Positions 26,029 through 34,126 of a DNA stretch of 64,000 nt are shown piece by piece (the stretch's first letter is position 1; every line of letters starts with the position of its first letter). The DNA lies in assembly GCA_006969905.1 (NCBI GenBank), contig CP030887.1, forward strand, positions 2,468,730-2,532,729. The letters run 5' to 3'. The notes beneath the pieces were generated by a model that did no database searches, was not told the DNA's origin, and saw nothing but the letters and a program-made list of their open reading frames with translations. The position numbers and the translations under genes are program-made. This DNA comes from Balneolaceae bacterium (GTDB taxonomy: Bacteria > Bacteroidota > Rhodothermia > Balneolales > Balneolaceae).

Positions 26029-26709
26029 CTACCTGTTTAAGTAGAACGAAGTAGCAATCAAAAATACATGGCCAAGAGCATCACCTGTAAAAAAATCCTG
26101 TGCACGATATTCCAGGTTAATTTCCAGTTTTCTTTTTGAATTAAACAACCAACCCATACCTGCATTAATCCGGTTTTCACCTTCGAAATTATCCGAATTG
26201 AAGCTGCTTAAAAGCTCATTGCTCAAAATCATGTACCATTCCCCGGGGTCAAGCCGCTCACCTTCAAGGGGGAAATCATAGCTCAACCGGTATCTCCAAC
26301 GATTTACGTAGGAACTGGAGCGAAAGCGTTGCTCGGTTCTGAAGCGATGAGATAGCCGTCGGTCTCCGATAAAACTAACAAATGCTGCCTGCTGCATTAA
26401 ACGATGCTCATAGCCTTGTTCATTTTCCAGGGGAGTGGTAAGGCGGTATAAGTACCCGCCTCCCGCTTTCATTCTCACAGTTAGGTTATATGCAAATGAG
26501 AAAGCAGTTTCTATATGCTCAATAGAAGAAGAATTATCCAGGTTTTGAATAGAGTTGAACAGCGTTGTTTTACTGTTAAAGGCCAACCTGTCTGAATGTT
26601 TCCATGAGTATGAAAATTCAGGTTCCCAAATAAACTCCGCTTGTTGGGAAACTCCCGAAAATGGGATAAGAATGGCGATTACCACCATTCCATACCTAAT
26701 GTATTGCAT
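26029..26709 (-). CDS. DUF2490 outer-membrane protein
   Basis: 226 residues with a signal peptide (1-21, ending GVSQQ) and alternating hydrophobic/polar strands rich in aromatic residues (HRFRTEQRFRSS, RWRYRLSYDF, KLEINLEYRAQDF), ending in a barrel-type C-terminus (SFYLNR). This fits the DUF2490 beta-barrel family common in Bacteroidota. Function unknown. It follows the PepSY-like gene by 3 bp on the same strand, so the pair is one transcript. Confidence 0.8.
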   Translation of the reverse strand: MQYIRYGMVVIAILIPFSGVSQQAEFIWEPEFSYSWKHSDRLAFNSKTTLFNSIQNLDNSSSIEHIETAFSFAYNLTVRMKAGGGYLYRLTTPLENEQGYEHRLMQQAAFVSFIGDRRLSHRFRTEQRFRSSSYVNRWRYRLSYDFPLEGERLDPGEWYMILSNELLSSFNSDNFEGENRINAGMGWLFNSKRKLEINLEYRAQDFFTGDALGHVFLIATSFYLNR

Positions 26710-26712
26710 AGT

Positions 26713-27303
26713 TTACCAAATATTGTCTATGGAGCGCCGGATGATTTTTCTTTTTTGAAGAAGTGTACCGTTATCATCGAAGAGTAATTCAAATGAGCCG
26801 AGTTCTTTCCTGTTTTGTGCATCTATTTCAAGTTCATACCGGAGGTTGAGGTCATCAAAATCTCCTTCAAGGAAATCTTCTATTTTCTCATCTAATTCAC
26901 CATCTGAATACTGCCGCTGAATCCTGGTGATTTCATACTTTGTGTACTGATCTTCAATTTTTTGTAGAATGGCCATTCTTAGCTCATTATCTATTTCGCT
27001 TATATCTATTAATTGTTCGATGTCTAATAAAACACCTGTCTCGTCAAATTCTACGCTGTACGTGTAACCCTGCCAGTCAATTTTTACTTCAAAGGTAGTT
27101 GTTTCTCCATCTGTTTCTTTAAAAAATTCAATATCCTCATATTCCTCAAAGTACTCTTCAATTATCTTAAGTGCCTTGGATGGTATTTCATCCTGTTTTA
27201 TTGATTTTTCAACTTCCTGCTTATCAATTTGTGCCTGTACTGAAACAGAGAATAAGACACTAAAAAAAAGGGATATGAACGGAGTTTTTTTACCGGGTTT
27301 CAT
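26713..27303 (-). CDS. Exported PepSY-like acidic protein
   Basis: 196 residues with a signal peptide ending VQAQ near 25. The mature part is very acidic and has two similar alpha-plus-beta halves (IPSKALKIIEEYF...FEVKIDWQGYTYSVEFDETG and ...YELEIDAQNR..SFELLFDDNG), reminiscent of the PepSY-like/DUF2874 fold, in which repeats bind or inhibit other periplasmic proteins. No enzymatic residues are apparent. It is paired with the DUF2490 barrel gene downstream. Confidence 0.6.
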   Translation of the reverse strand: MKPGKKTPFISLFFSVLFSVSVQAQIDKQEVEKSIKQDEIPSKALKIIEEYFEEYEDIEFFKETDGETTTFEVKIDWQGYTYSVEFDETGVLLDIEQLIDISEIDNELRMAILQKIEDQYTKYEITRIQRQYSDGELDEKIEDFLEGDFDDLNLRYELEIDAQNRKELGSFELLFDDNGTLLQKRKIIRRSIDNIW

Positions 27304-27337
27304 CTTCTTGATTATTGAATATTATGCATAAGAAATA

Positions 27338-27856
27338 CTATATGGCTTCAATTCGTTCGCCCAAACATTCTTCCATAAAGTGATGAAGATAGATCATTTG
27401 TTTCTGCCCGAATTTTTGCCCTAAGTAAGCTGCCAGGTATAACGAAAAAAACAGGAGGATGAGTACAGGAACCCACCAAAGAATGGAGGCATCTTTATCC
27501 AACGACCAGAACGAAAGCCCGGTCAGGGCTACAATCATAGTGGCAAAGCCAATAAAGGAATAAAAGAAAATAAACATGGTCCATACGGAAGGCTGGGGTC
27601 CGTACAATCCCCTTATAAGGCTTCCGGCTTCTGTTTCTTCAATGGTTAGGGTAAGCTGTGGTGACCAGTAATGCTGATCTTCTTTAACAGGGTAAACTGT
27701 GATAAAATTAGGAAGCACTTTCCCTTCAATCTTCTGCTGATCCCTAAGGTTATTTTTTACTTTTTCAGCAAGCAGGGCGGGGGATAGTTCACTTTGAACC
27801 CGAATACGGGGACGAATCCGATGAAACTCTATGTGGTCGAGATGTTTTTCTGACAT
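27338..27856 (-). CDS. Membrane protein of unknown function
   Basis: 172 residues. An N-terminal soluble part of about 85 residues with basic and beta-like segments is followed by two hydrophobic helices (about 91-113 and 124-146) and a short C-terminal tail. No family recognised. It lies 34 bp upstream of the PepSY-like gene on the same strand and could share its transcript. Confidence 0.6.
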   Translation of the reverse strand: MSEKHLDHIEFHRIRPRIRVQSELSPALLAEKVKNNLRDQQKIEGKVLPNFITVYPVKEDQHYWSPQLTLTIEETEAGSLIRGLYGPQPSVWTMFIFFYSFIGFATMIVALTGLSFWSLDKDASILWWVPVLILLFFSLYLAAYLGQKFGQKQMIYLHHFMEECLGERIEAI

Positions 27857-28001
27857 AATGCTAATAAATCAGGCTTCATGGAATGATAGCTTTAAATGAG
27901 GATAGATGGAATAGGGGAAAGCGGTGGCAATTAAGTTATGAACTATTTACAGATGATCGTAATCATAAAGCGGTTATCAGAACTATTTTAATGATACGGC
28001 T

Positions 28002-29024
28002 TTAATCCCAGTTCAGAATAACCTTCCCACAGTTTGTGGCTTCCATAATGTCGAAGCCTTTTTGGAAATCATCAATATGGTATCTATGAGTAATGATAGG
28101 CGAAACATCCAGACCGGAAATCAGCATTTGCTCCATTTGATACCAGGTTTCATACATCTCGCGGCCGTAAATGCCTTTTAAGGTTAATCCCTTAAAAATG
28201 ATCTTATTCCAATTCACCTCAGTTTTAAGCGGAAGAATACCAAGTAAAGCGATCTTTCCGGAGTTGTACATGTGTGATACCATTTGATTAAAGGCGATGG
28301 GTGATCCGGAACATTCCAGCCCAATATCAAATCCTCGCATGCCCAGCTCACCCATTACATCTGCTAGGTTTTCGTGCAATGGATTTACAACCCGTGTTGC
28401 TCCGAATTTACCGGCTAAGTTAGCTCGGTATTCGCTCGTCTCAGTAGCAATGATATTCCGGGCTCCGGCAAACTTGGCGATGGCTATACACATACTGCCA
28501 ATTAATCCCGAACCTGTGATTAATACATCCTCCCCGATCACCGGAAAAGAAAGAGTAGTGTGAGTAGCATTTCCCAGTGGATCCATAATGGCTACAATCT
28601 CATCCGGTATTTTTTTGTTGATCTTCAACACATTGGAAGCGGGGATTTTAACATACTCTGCAAATGCTCCGTTGATGTTCACTCCCACACCCAGCGTAAG
28701 TTCACAAATATGCTGGCGCCCACGCCGACAGTTGCGGCAATGTCCGCATGCAATGTGGCCTTCTCCCGTAACCCGGTCGCCTTCTTTAAACTCAGTGACT
28801 TCACTCCCCATTTTTGCTATATGCCCCACGTATTCATGGCCAATTGTTAGCCCAACGGGAATGGTTTGTTGCGCCCAGTCATCCCACAAATAGATGTGTA
28901 AATCAGTTCCACAAATAGCTGTTTTTGAGACTTTGATCAGAACATCGTTGGGGCCGATTTCGGGGACGGGAATATCTTCCATCCAAAGTCCTTTTTCCGG
29001 CTTGGACTTAACCAGTGCTTTCAT
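28002..29024 (-). CDS. tdh: L-threonine 3-dehydrogenase
   Basis: Zinc-dependent oxidation of L-threonine to 2-amino-3-ketobutyrate with NAD+. 340 residues, the family length. The catalytic-zinc motif ICGTDLHIY is at 37-45 and GHEYVGH near 62-68. The structural zinc site has four cysteines in [15 protein letters not shown] near 93-107, and a GSGLIGSMC nucleotide loop is near 171-179. It diverges from kbl, the next enzyme of the same pathway, across a 139-bp region holding an inverted repeat. Confidence 0.96.
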   Translation of the reverse strand: MKALVKSKPEKGLWMEDIPVPEIGPNDVLIKVSKTAICGTDLHIYLWDDWAQQTIPVGLTIGHEYVGHIAKMGSEVTEFKEGDRVTGEGHIACGHCRNCRRGRQHICELTLGVGVNINGAFAEYVKIPASNVLKINKKIPDEIVAIMDPLGNATHTTLSFPVIGEDVLITGSGLIGSMCIAIAKFAGARNIIATETSEYRANLAGKFGATRVVNPLHENLADVMGELGMRGFDIGLECSGSPIAFNQMVSHMYNSGKIALLGILPLKTEVNWNKIIFKGLTLKGIYGREMYETWYQMEQMLISGLDVSPIITHRYHIDDFQKGFDIMEATNCGKVILNWD

Positions 29025-29082
29025 TTGGTAATAATTTCAGGTTGGTACTTGGCTGCAATGAAAAGTATTTCGGGTTGATAAT

Positions 29083-29103
29083 AAATGCAACCTTCTTGCA
29101 ATT
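29083..29103. promoter_or_regulatory. Inverted repeat between tdh and kbl, candidate operator
   Basis: AAATGCAA and TTGCAATT around CCTTC, matching at seven of eight positions. It sits in the only non-coding stretch between two divergent genes of one pathway, where a shared regulator would bind. No regulator is identified in the window. Confidence 0.4.
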
Positions 29104-29163
29104 AGCTAACGATCTCTTCATTTTCAAAAATAAAGAGTCACTAACAAGTATAGTAAGAAAATT

Positions 29164-30354
29164 ATGTACACCCAGTTCAGGAATCACCTGCAAAAAGAGC
29201 TTTCAGAAATTAACGATGCCGGTTTATATAAAGATGAACGAATTATCGTTTCGCCACAGGATGCCGAAGTAACATTGAACACCGGACAGAAGGTGATCAA
29301 TTTTTGCGCGAATAATTATCTGGGACTTTCTAATGACGCCGAGCTGGTGAAATCCGCGAAAGAGTCTCTCGACTCTCATGGGTACGGGATGTCCTCCGTT
29401 CGTTTTATTTGCGGAACCACGGATATTCACAAAGAGCTGGAGCAGAAAATCGCGGAGTTTTTTGGCACCGAAGACACCATCTTGTACGCCGCTTGTTTTG
29501 ATGCCAATGGCGGTGTATTCGAACCGCTGCTAACCGCAGAAGACGCGATTATTTCTGATGCACTCAACCATGCTTCCATCATTGATGGAGTTCGCTTATG
29601 CAAAGCTGTTCGCTACCGTTATAACTCAGCTGATATTGCGGATCTGGAGGAACAATTGAAGAAAACGCAGGAGCAACGGTTTCGTATAATTGTAACCGAT
29701 GGCGTGTTTTCTATGGATGGAAATGTAGCCCCAATGGATAAAATTGTAGAACTCGCGGAAAAATACGACGCGATGGTAATGGTGGACGAATGTCATTCAG
29801 CCGGGGTGGTAGGAAAAACCGGGAGAGGTGTTACTGAGCTTTTTGATATTATGGGACAAGTGGAGATTATAACCGGGACGCTTGGAAAAGCCTTTGGCGG
29901 AGCCATTGGTGGATTTACTACCGGTAAGAAAGAGATCATCGAAATGTTACGACAGCGAAGCCGTCCATATTTATTCTCTAATTCCATTCCTCCTCTAATT
30001 GCAGCAGCCGGGGTTAAAATGTTTGATATGATGACCGAAACCAACAATTTGCAGGAGAAACTGCAATCGAACATCGCCTACTTCAATTCCGAAATCAAAA
30101 AAGCCGGCTTTGACATTAAACCCACCCAATCGGCCATTATTGCGGTGATGTTGTACGATGCAAAACTCTCTAAAGAATTTGCCGCTCGTTTACTTGAAGA
30201 AGGTATTTACGTGATCGGATTCAGCTACCCCGTTGTTCCCAAAGAACAGGCTCGGATCCGGGTTCAATTATCCGCAGCTCACGAAAAGGAACACATTGAT
30301 AAGGCGGTTGCAGCTTTCACTAAGATTGGGAAAGAGTTGAAGGTGATTGGGTAA
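29164..30354 (+). CDS. kbl: Glycine C-acetyltransferase (2-amino-3-ketobutyrate CoA ligase)
   Basis: PLP enzyme converting 2-amino-3-ketobutyrate plus CoA to glycine and acetyl-CoA, completing threonine breakdown begun by Tdh. 396 residues, alpha-oxoamine synthase family. NNYLGLS is near 48-54, the DALNHASIIDG segment near 133-143, VDECHSAG near 205-212, and the PLP-lysine motif TGTLGKAFGG near 237-246. By eye its composition is somewhat richer in G+C than the neighbouring accessory genes. Divergent from tdh. Confidence 0.96.
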   Translation: MYTQFRNHLQKELSEINDAGLYKDERIIVSPQDAEVTLNTGQKVINFCANNYLGLSNDAELVKSAKESLDSHGYGMSSVRFICGTTDIHKELEQKIAEFFGTEDTILYAACFDANGGVFEPLLTAEDAIISDALNHASIIDGVRLCKAVRYRYNSADIADLEEQLKKTQEQRFRIIVTDGVFSMDGNVAPMDKIVELAEKYDAMVMVDECHSAGVVGKTGRGVTELFDIMGQVEIITGTLGKAFGGAIGGFTTGKKEIIEMLRQRSRPYLFSNSIPPLIAAAGVKMFDMMTETNNLQEKLQSNIAYFNSEIKKAGFDIKPTQSAIIAVMLYDAKLSKEFAARLLEEGIYVIGFSYPVVPKEQARIRVQLSAAHEKEHIDKAVAAFTKIGKELKVIG

Positions 30355-30383
30355 GGTTTGCTATAAAAACGCAACTTAAAAAA

Positions 30384-30408
30384 GAGTGAAGCGAATTCAT
30401 CTACAATG
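30384..30408. repeat. Short repeat, copy 1, at left edge of accessory block
   Basis: A 25-nt stretch matching 34084-34108 at 21 positions, sharing the core AGCGAATTCATCT. It is followed by a TGCAGGTTG (30430-30438) and TTGTTAGC (30455-30462), both of which also occur beside copy 2 but in the opposite order. Confidence 0.5.
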
Positions 30409-30424
30409 TTCCTTAGCATTGTAG
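30401..30424. other. Perfect 8-bp inverted repeat (hairpin)
   Basis: CTACAATG (30401-30408) and CATTGTAG (30417-30424) around an 8-nt loop, between convergent kbl and the VOC gene. No T tract follows on either side, so I do not call it a terminator. It may be the stem of a recombination-site-like element. Confidence 0.5.
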
Positions 30425-30470
30425 GATCCTGCAGGTTGCTATGTATTTACACATTGTTAGCGGTTATTTT

Positions 30471-30938
30471 TCAGTCGTACCTTTGGTGCAGGGCAATTCG
30501 ATTCCCTTCGCTGTCTTCAAATTCCGCTACCATACCAAGCTCTCCAATCGAGGTTTTGGGATAGAGGACTTTTCCGCCATTTTCTACAGCGAGTCTTAGT
30601 GTGTTATCTATATCTAAGGTTTTGAAGTAAATAATCACACCGTCTTTGGTCGGTTTGTAAACCTCTCCTTTAGCTAATGCACCTGAAATTCCTTTTGCAT
30701 CATCTGTAAATGGAAATAGAGCCATTTCATTGTTGTCAATGATTTCTCTTTCAAACGCGAAATCGAAAACATTTTTGTAAAATTTAACCGCCCTCTCCAT
30801 ATCCTTAACCGGTATTTCAAAATATATAACAGGATTATGATTTGTATTCATTTGTGTAGGTGAATTTTTACTGTTTTCTTGAGCATAACATAGATTTGCT
30901 AGCATACTTATAAAGCCGAAAATTAAAAATCTTTTCAT
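30471..30938 (-). CDS. VOC/glyoxalase-family protein with signal peptide
   Basis: 155 residues. Residues 1-19 look like a signal peptide ending in CYAQ. The rest is one vicinal-oxygen-chelate domain starting VIYFEIPVKDMERAVKFYK, with FAFEREII and a C-terminal VAEFEDSEGNRIALHQ strand. VOC proteins of this group are usually cytoplasmic, so the leader is unusual. There is an internal Met (MNTNHNPV) where homologues would normally begin. Substrate unknown. Last gene of a minus-strand block, 7 bp after the DUF6624 gene. Confidence 0.8.
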   Translation of the reverse strand: MKRFLIFGFISMLANLCYAQENSKNSPTQMNTNHNPVIYFEIPVKDMERAVKFYKNVFDFAFEREIIDNNEMALFPFTDDAKGISGALAKGEVYKPTKDGVIIYFKTLDIDNTLRLAVENGGKVLYPKTSIGELGMVAEFEDSEGNRIALHQRYD

Positions 30939-30945
30939 TTGCTTA

Positions 30946-31545
30946 TTATTTTATCCAGCCTACAGATTTTCGCCAGGCATCATATGCTCGTTTTCTTTCT
31001 ACAAAGTCTTTCGGTGGACGTTGATTTTCATGTTTTACCCTTTCGTTCATAATTTCAATTTGTTCTTGAAGCGTGTTGAGGCCAATAGCCTTTCTCCTTT
31101 GGTTGACTTTAGTAAGATCGTCAAATGGGTTTGGGTTCATTTTACCATTTTCGTCCCAATCAAATTGAGTTCCATAGAGTTGCGGTTTTCCTTCAAAAAC
31201 AGCTATTCGATCGGTCAAATAGGCTAAGCTCTTTGGATCTGCTTTGTTTTTGCGAACAGCTTCTTCGAGTAATTTTGCGGATTTTTTCATGAACTCAGGT
31301 TGTCCAATGGAATGTTGAATGATTAACCAGGCAGCATCGCTAGCTTCTTGCCCAATTTTTTCTGCTGTTGGGTACCCGATTGTATCCATTATTTGGTAGA
31401 GTTCTTTGGCATTACTGTTATGCAAAGCTTCCATTTCCTGATGGTAACCATTAAGAAGAGTTCCTTTTTTTATAAGCTCATTTCTCAGGTTTTCATCTCT
31501 TGTTTTGAGACGGATGATTTTTTGGGCAATAATTTCAGCATCCAT
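30946..31545 (-). CDS. DUF6624-like protein
   Basis: 199 residues, helical and charged, no signal peptide. The arrangement of an N-terminal KTRDENLRNELIKK helix, a central GYPTAEKIGQEASDAAWLIIQHS segment and a late LYGTQFDWDENGKMNPNPFDD segment is what I associate with DUF6624, a family without known function that often occurs in accessory regions of Bacteroidota. Lies between the VOC and RidA-like genes with gaps of 7 and 18 bp. Confidence 0.6.
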   Translation of the reverse strand: MDAEIIAQKIIRLKTRDENLRNELIKKGTLLNGYHQEMEALHNSNAKELYQIMDTIGYPTAEKIGQEASDAAWLIIQHSIGQPEFMKKSAKLLEEAVRKNKADPKSLAYLTDRIAVFEGKPQLYGTQFDWDENGKMNPNPFDDLTKVNQRRKAIGLNTLQEQIEIMNERVKHENQRPPKDFVERKRAYDAWRKSVGWIK

Positions 31546-31563
31546 AAAACTTTTAGAGATACT

Positions 31564-32100
31564 TCATTCTTTCGCATTTGTAATTACAGCAATTAAATCA
31601 ACTTCCAATTTGGCATCGGGTTCGTATAATCTACTGATCTGGACCCAGCTGGCTGCCGGATAGTCGCCTTTATAGAACTCTTTTCGTACATCATTATACT
31701 TTTTCATTGTCTCAATATCGGTCGTATAGAGCGTTTCTTTGACAACATCTTTTGGTGTTGCTCCAAAAGCCTTCAAAGATTGTTCTAGTGTGTCATACAG
31801 TCTGCTTATCCCTTCTGGACTCAAATTACTTGTTGGAACTCCTGATACATAGATAGTATTGCCTACTTTTACAACCTGTGCATATCCAGCACTTTCACTT
31901 TGTTCGTCAGGATTGTCCCAATGCCATTTTTCTTTAACTAAAAGAGGTTTCTCCACTTCGTTTTTTTGTACTCTCGTTGAATCGCTCATATCTTCACATC
32001 CAAAGTTGCCCAATAAAACTGTTACAATTAAAACCACTTCCAATGGTGTTATACATTTGAAAGATTTGAAGTTTATTTTTCGTGTTTTTGTATTATTCAT
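31564..32100 (-). CDS. RidA-family protein with putative lipoprotein leader
   Basis: 178 residues. An N-terminal hydrophobic segment (about 18-33) ending in GNFGC resembles a lipobox. After a linker, a RidA/YjgF domain of about 120 residues follows (YAQVVKVGNTIYVSGVPTSN, then LEQSLKAFGATPKDVVKETLYTTD). RidA hydrolyses reactive enamine/imine intermediates in the cytoplasm, so a membrane-anchored exported form is odd. The arginine typical of catalytic RidA is not clearly present. Two bp downstream of the serine hydrolase gene. Confidence 0.75.
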   Translation of the reverse strand: MNNTKTRKINFKSFKCITPLEVVLIVTVLLGNFGCEDMSDSTRVQKNEVEKPLLVKEKWHWDNPDEQSESAGYAQVVKVGNTIYVSGVPTSNLSPEGISRLYDTLEQSLKAFGATPKDVVKETLYTTDIETMKKYNDVRKEFYKGDYPAASWVQISRLYEPDAKLEVDLIAVITNAKE

Positions 32101-32102
32101 TT

Positions 32103-33170
32103 TTAACGTTCGTTTTGTAATATCGGGATAAGGTGTTTTAACAAAATGTCGAAGGGTAATTTACCTCTCCAGTTTCCATAATTGCTTCCGGTAAAGGCAA
32201 TCGCAGCGTCATAATCTTCCAATATCATTATGTATTGCCCACCATTACCGGATGCAAACAATACTTCAGTATTGATATCTCCATATTGCAATAATTCACG
32301 ATACCAAAAATAGCCATATTTAGCCGTGTTATATTTTGCATTTTCTATTCTGGCAAAACGTGTAAAAGACATTTCAACATCGGTCTTACAATTGGTTGAT
32401 TCGTTTATCCAGCTTTCACTAACAAGTTGTTTTCCTTTCCAGTTGCCATTATCCAAAACCAATTGGGCGATTTTTAGCATATCGAGGGGTTTCATCAAAA
32501 AAGAACCAGCAGCATAGCCTCCACCATTTGGTGTTATATGCCATTTATAATCCAAAATCTCAAGCGGTTCAAACAGGTGTTTTTTAGCAAATTCCATAAG
32601 TGTCAAGTTGCTTGCTCTTGAGATAATAATACCAATAAGTTCAGGTTCTATTGAGGTGTAAGCCCAATTCAAACCAGGATCGTGCCGAAGTGGGATGTTT
32701 AGAATGTAATTTAACCAGTCGCCTTTTTCCCACATTTCGGATTCGCAGTCAGGCCCAATGCCAAAGAACCCCTCACAAGCTAATCCCGATTTCATTTCTA
32801 AGAGGTTCTTTATGGTAATCTTTCCTCTTGGGTCATTTTCCCATTCAGTTATAAATCTCCCTATTTCATCTTCTACAGCAAATAGCCCTTTGTCAATAGC
32901 TATGCCAGCGAGGATACTGGTAATTGATTTGAATGAAGAGCGTGTGTCATGCAATCTGTCTTTTTTGAAACCATTAAAATATTCTTCAAAAAGAATTTCG
33001 TTATTCTTGGCAACAACAATTGAGTTGATGTTAGTATATGCATCAGTATCAATAAGCCCTTTAAGTTCGGTGAGTTTACTTTTTGCTGATTGTTGAGCAT
33101 TACAACCTACACTCGATAATAAAAATGATACAATCAGAAGGCATTGTGCTTTCTTAGTCGTGTATTTCAT
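32103..33170 (-). CDS. Serine hydrolase, beta-lactamase/penicillin-binding-like lipoprotein
   Basis: 355 residues from the ATG at 33170, preferred over 33194 because it starts a clean lipoprotein signal peptide with lipobox SSVGC. The catalytic SxxK motif lies in TRSSFKSITS near 76-85. A YTS triad in the position of YxN lies in WAYTSIE near 174-180, and FASGNGGQY near 306-314 matches the third motif region. This group of class C-like hydrolases includes esterases and peptidases, and the substrate is unknown. Part of the accessory minus-strand block. Confidence 0.85.
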   Translation of the reverse strand: MKYTTKKAQCLLIVSFLLSSVGCNAQQSAKSKLTELKGLIDTDAYTNINSIVVAKNNEILFEEYFNGFKKDRLHDTRSSFKSITSILAGIAIDKGLFAVEDEIGRFITEWENDPRGKITIKNLLEMKSGLACEGFFGIGPDCESEMWEKGDWLNYILNIPLRHDPGLNWAYTSIEPELIGIIISRASNLTLMEFAKKHLFEPLEILDYKWHITPNGGGYAAGSFLMKPLDMLKIAQLVLDNGNWKGKQLVSESWINESTNCKTDVEMSFTRFARIENAKYNTAKYGYFWYRELLQYGDINTEVLFASGNGGQYIMILEDYDAAIAFTGSNYGNWRGKLPFDILLKHLIPILQNER

Positions 33171-33225
33171 GATTGCAGAAAACAGTTTGAACATGGCGCG
33201 TTTGATATTTCGACACCTCAGCTTT

Positions 33226-34053
33226 TCAATTTTTGATATTATCCTTTATTTCTAACCAGCGTTTTGTCCCTATTTTACTTATTTGTCCTCTCTTGGCAAA
33301 TTCAAATTTATTCCATGCTCTATGAGGGTTTTCCGGTATCAACATATTATCCTTAGTTTTAGATTTTAAAAGTTCAAATGCTTCCAGAAATCTTTCATCA
33401 TTCTTTGCGGTATCAAAGAATGATAGAATGTAAACATAGTAGAATAAGTTATATCGTAAAAAAGGGTATTCAATTTTCATAAATCTTGAGCCTATTCCAA
33501 AAGTACAAGGGCCGACAGGCTCTTTAACCTCCCAATGTTGCAAAAGGAAATCAACGCCTTTTTCCAGTTGCTTTGTATCTTTCAATGAATTATCCCTGAA
33601 TCGAAAAGCATCTAAAACATATAAAGTTGTTCCGGGATTACTGGCATCAGTTAGCGGGGATTTCCCAAGCTTTACCGTATTGCACCTCCAGCCACCGTCA
33701 GCCCATTGGGTCTCTAAAAGTTGTTGATAACTTTTTTCTATTCTTTCATCAATAGGAAAATCCAATCGTCCGGTTGCTGAAAGAATACGAGCTGTCATGC
33801 ATGGTAATTTTGAACTTGTCTTTGAATACTTAAAACTTCCGTCCAAAGTTTGATAAGTAAGTACAAATTCAATTGCTTTTAAGATTATTTGATAATCTTG
33901 GTGGGTTGCTCCTAATTCACCAAGTACATTCAAAGTATCAATAGTACTATATCCGTGGGGTGCGTGAATGTCTCCGTCAATCCTTGACCAAAATTGACCT
34001 CCATTGTCGTTCTGTCGTTGTAATATTTTTTCAATCATTGTTTTGTTAGCCAC
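33226..34053 (-). CDS. Terpenoid-cyclase/prenyltransferase-fold protein (alpha-alpha toroid)
   Basis: 275 residues from a GTG at 34053; an ATG five codons later is an alternative. Repeated motifs typical of squalene-hopene cyclase/prenyltransferase alpha-alpha barrels are visible: VLTYQTLDGSFKY near 69-81 and LLETQWADGGWR near 112-123, both QW-like, and FLLQHWEV near 189-196. No DxDD catalytic motif is seen, so it may be a non-catalytic or lyase-like member. The start region overlaps a TTGTTAGC element shared with the left edge of the block. Confidence 0.6.
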   Translation of the reverse strand: MANKTMIEKILQRQNDNGGQFWSRIDGDIHAPHGYSTIDTLNVLGELGATHQDYQIILKAIEFVLTYQTLDGSFKYSKTSSKLPCMTARILSATGRLDFPIDERIEKSYQQLLETQWADGGWRCNTVKLGKSPLTDASNPGTTLYVLDAFRFRDNSLKDTKQLEKGVDFLLQHWEVKEPVGPCTFGIGSRFMKIEYPFLRYNLFYYVYILSFFDTAKNDERFLEAFELLKSKTKDNMLIPENPHRAWNKFEFAKRGQISKIGTKRWLEIKDNIKN

Positions 34054-34083
34054 TGGCTTTTTTGCTTGCAGGTTGGAGAAGAA

Positions 34084-34108
34084 GAGCGTAGCGAATTCAT
34101 CTTCAACG
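34084..34108. repeat. Short repeat, copy 2, within accessory block
   Basis: Matches 30384-30408 at 21 of 25 positions. Nearby are TTGTTAGC (34043-34050) and TGCAGGTTG (34067-34075), the same extra words as around copy 1. TGTTAGCCA at the left and TTTGGCTAAAC near 34114-34124 are roughly inverted, giving an outer imperfect pairing. Confidence 0.5.
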
Positions 34109-34126
34109 ATTTGGCTAAACTGCGTT

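Noticed and set aside
27857-28001. Possible small gene or RNA upstream of tdh's 3' end
   Set aside because: 145 bp without a convincing frame, hairpin or terminator.
30425-30437. GGATCC and CCTGCAGG palindromes
   Set aside because: Short restriction-type palindromes expected by chance; nothing else supports a functional site.
30401-30462. Canonical integron attC site
   Set aside because: The core sites do not match RYYYAAC...GTTRRRY in the expected polarity, and no integrase is present, so I report only a cassette-like resemblance.
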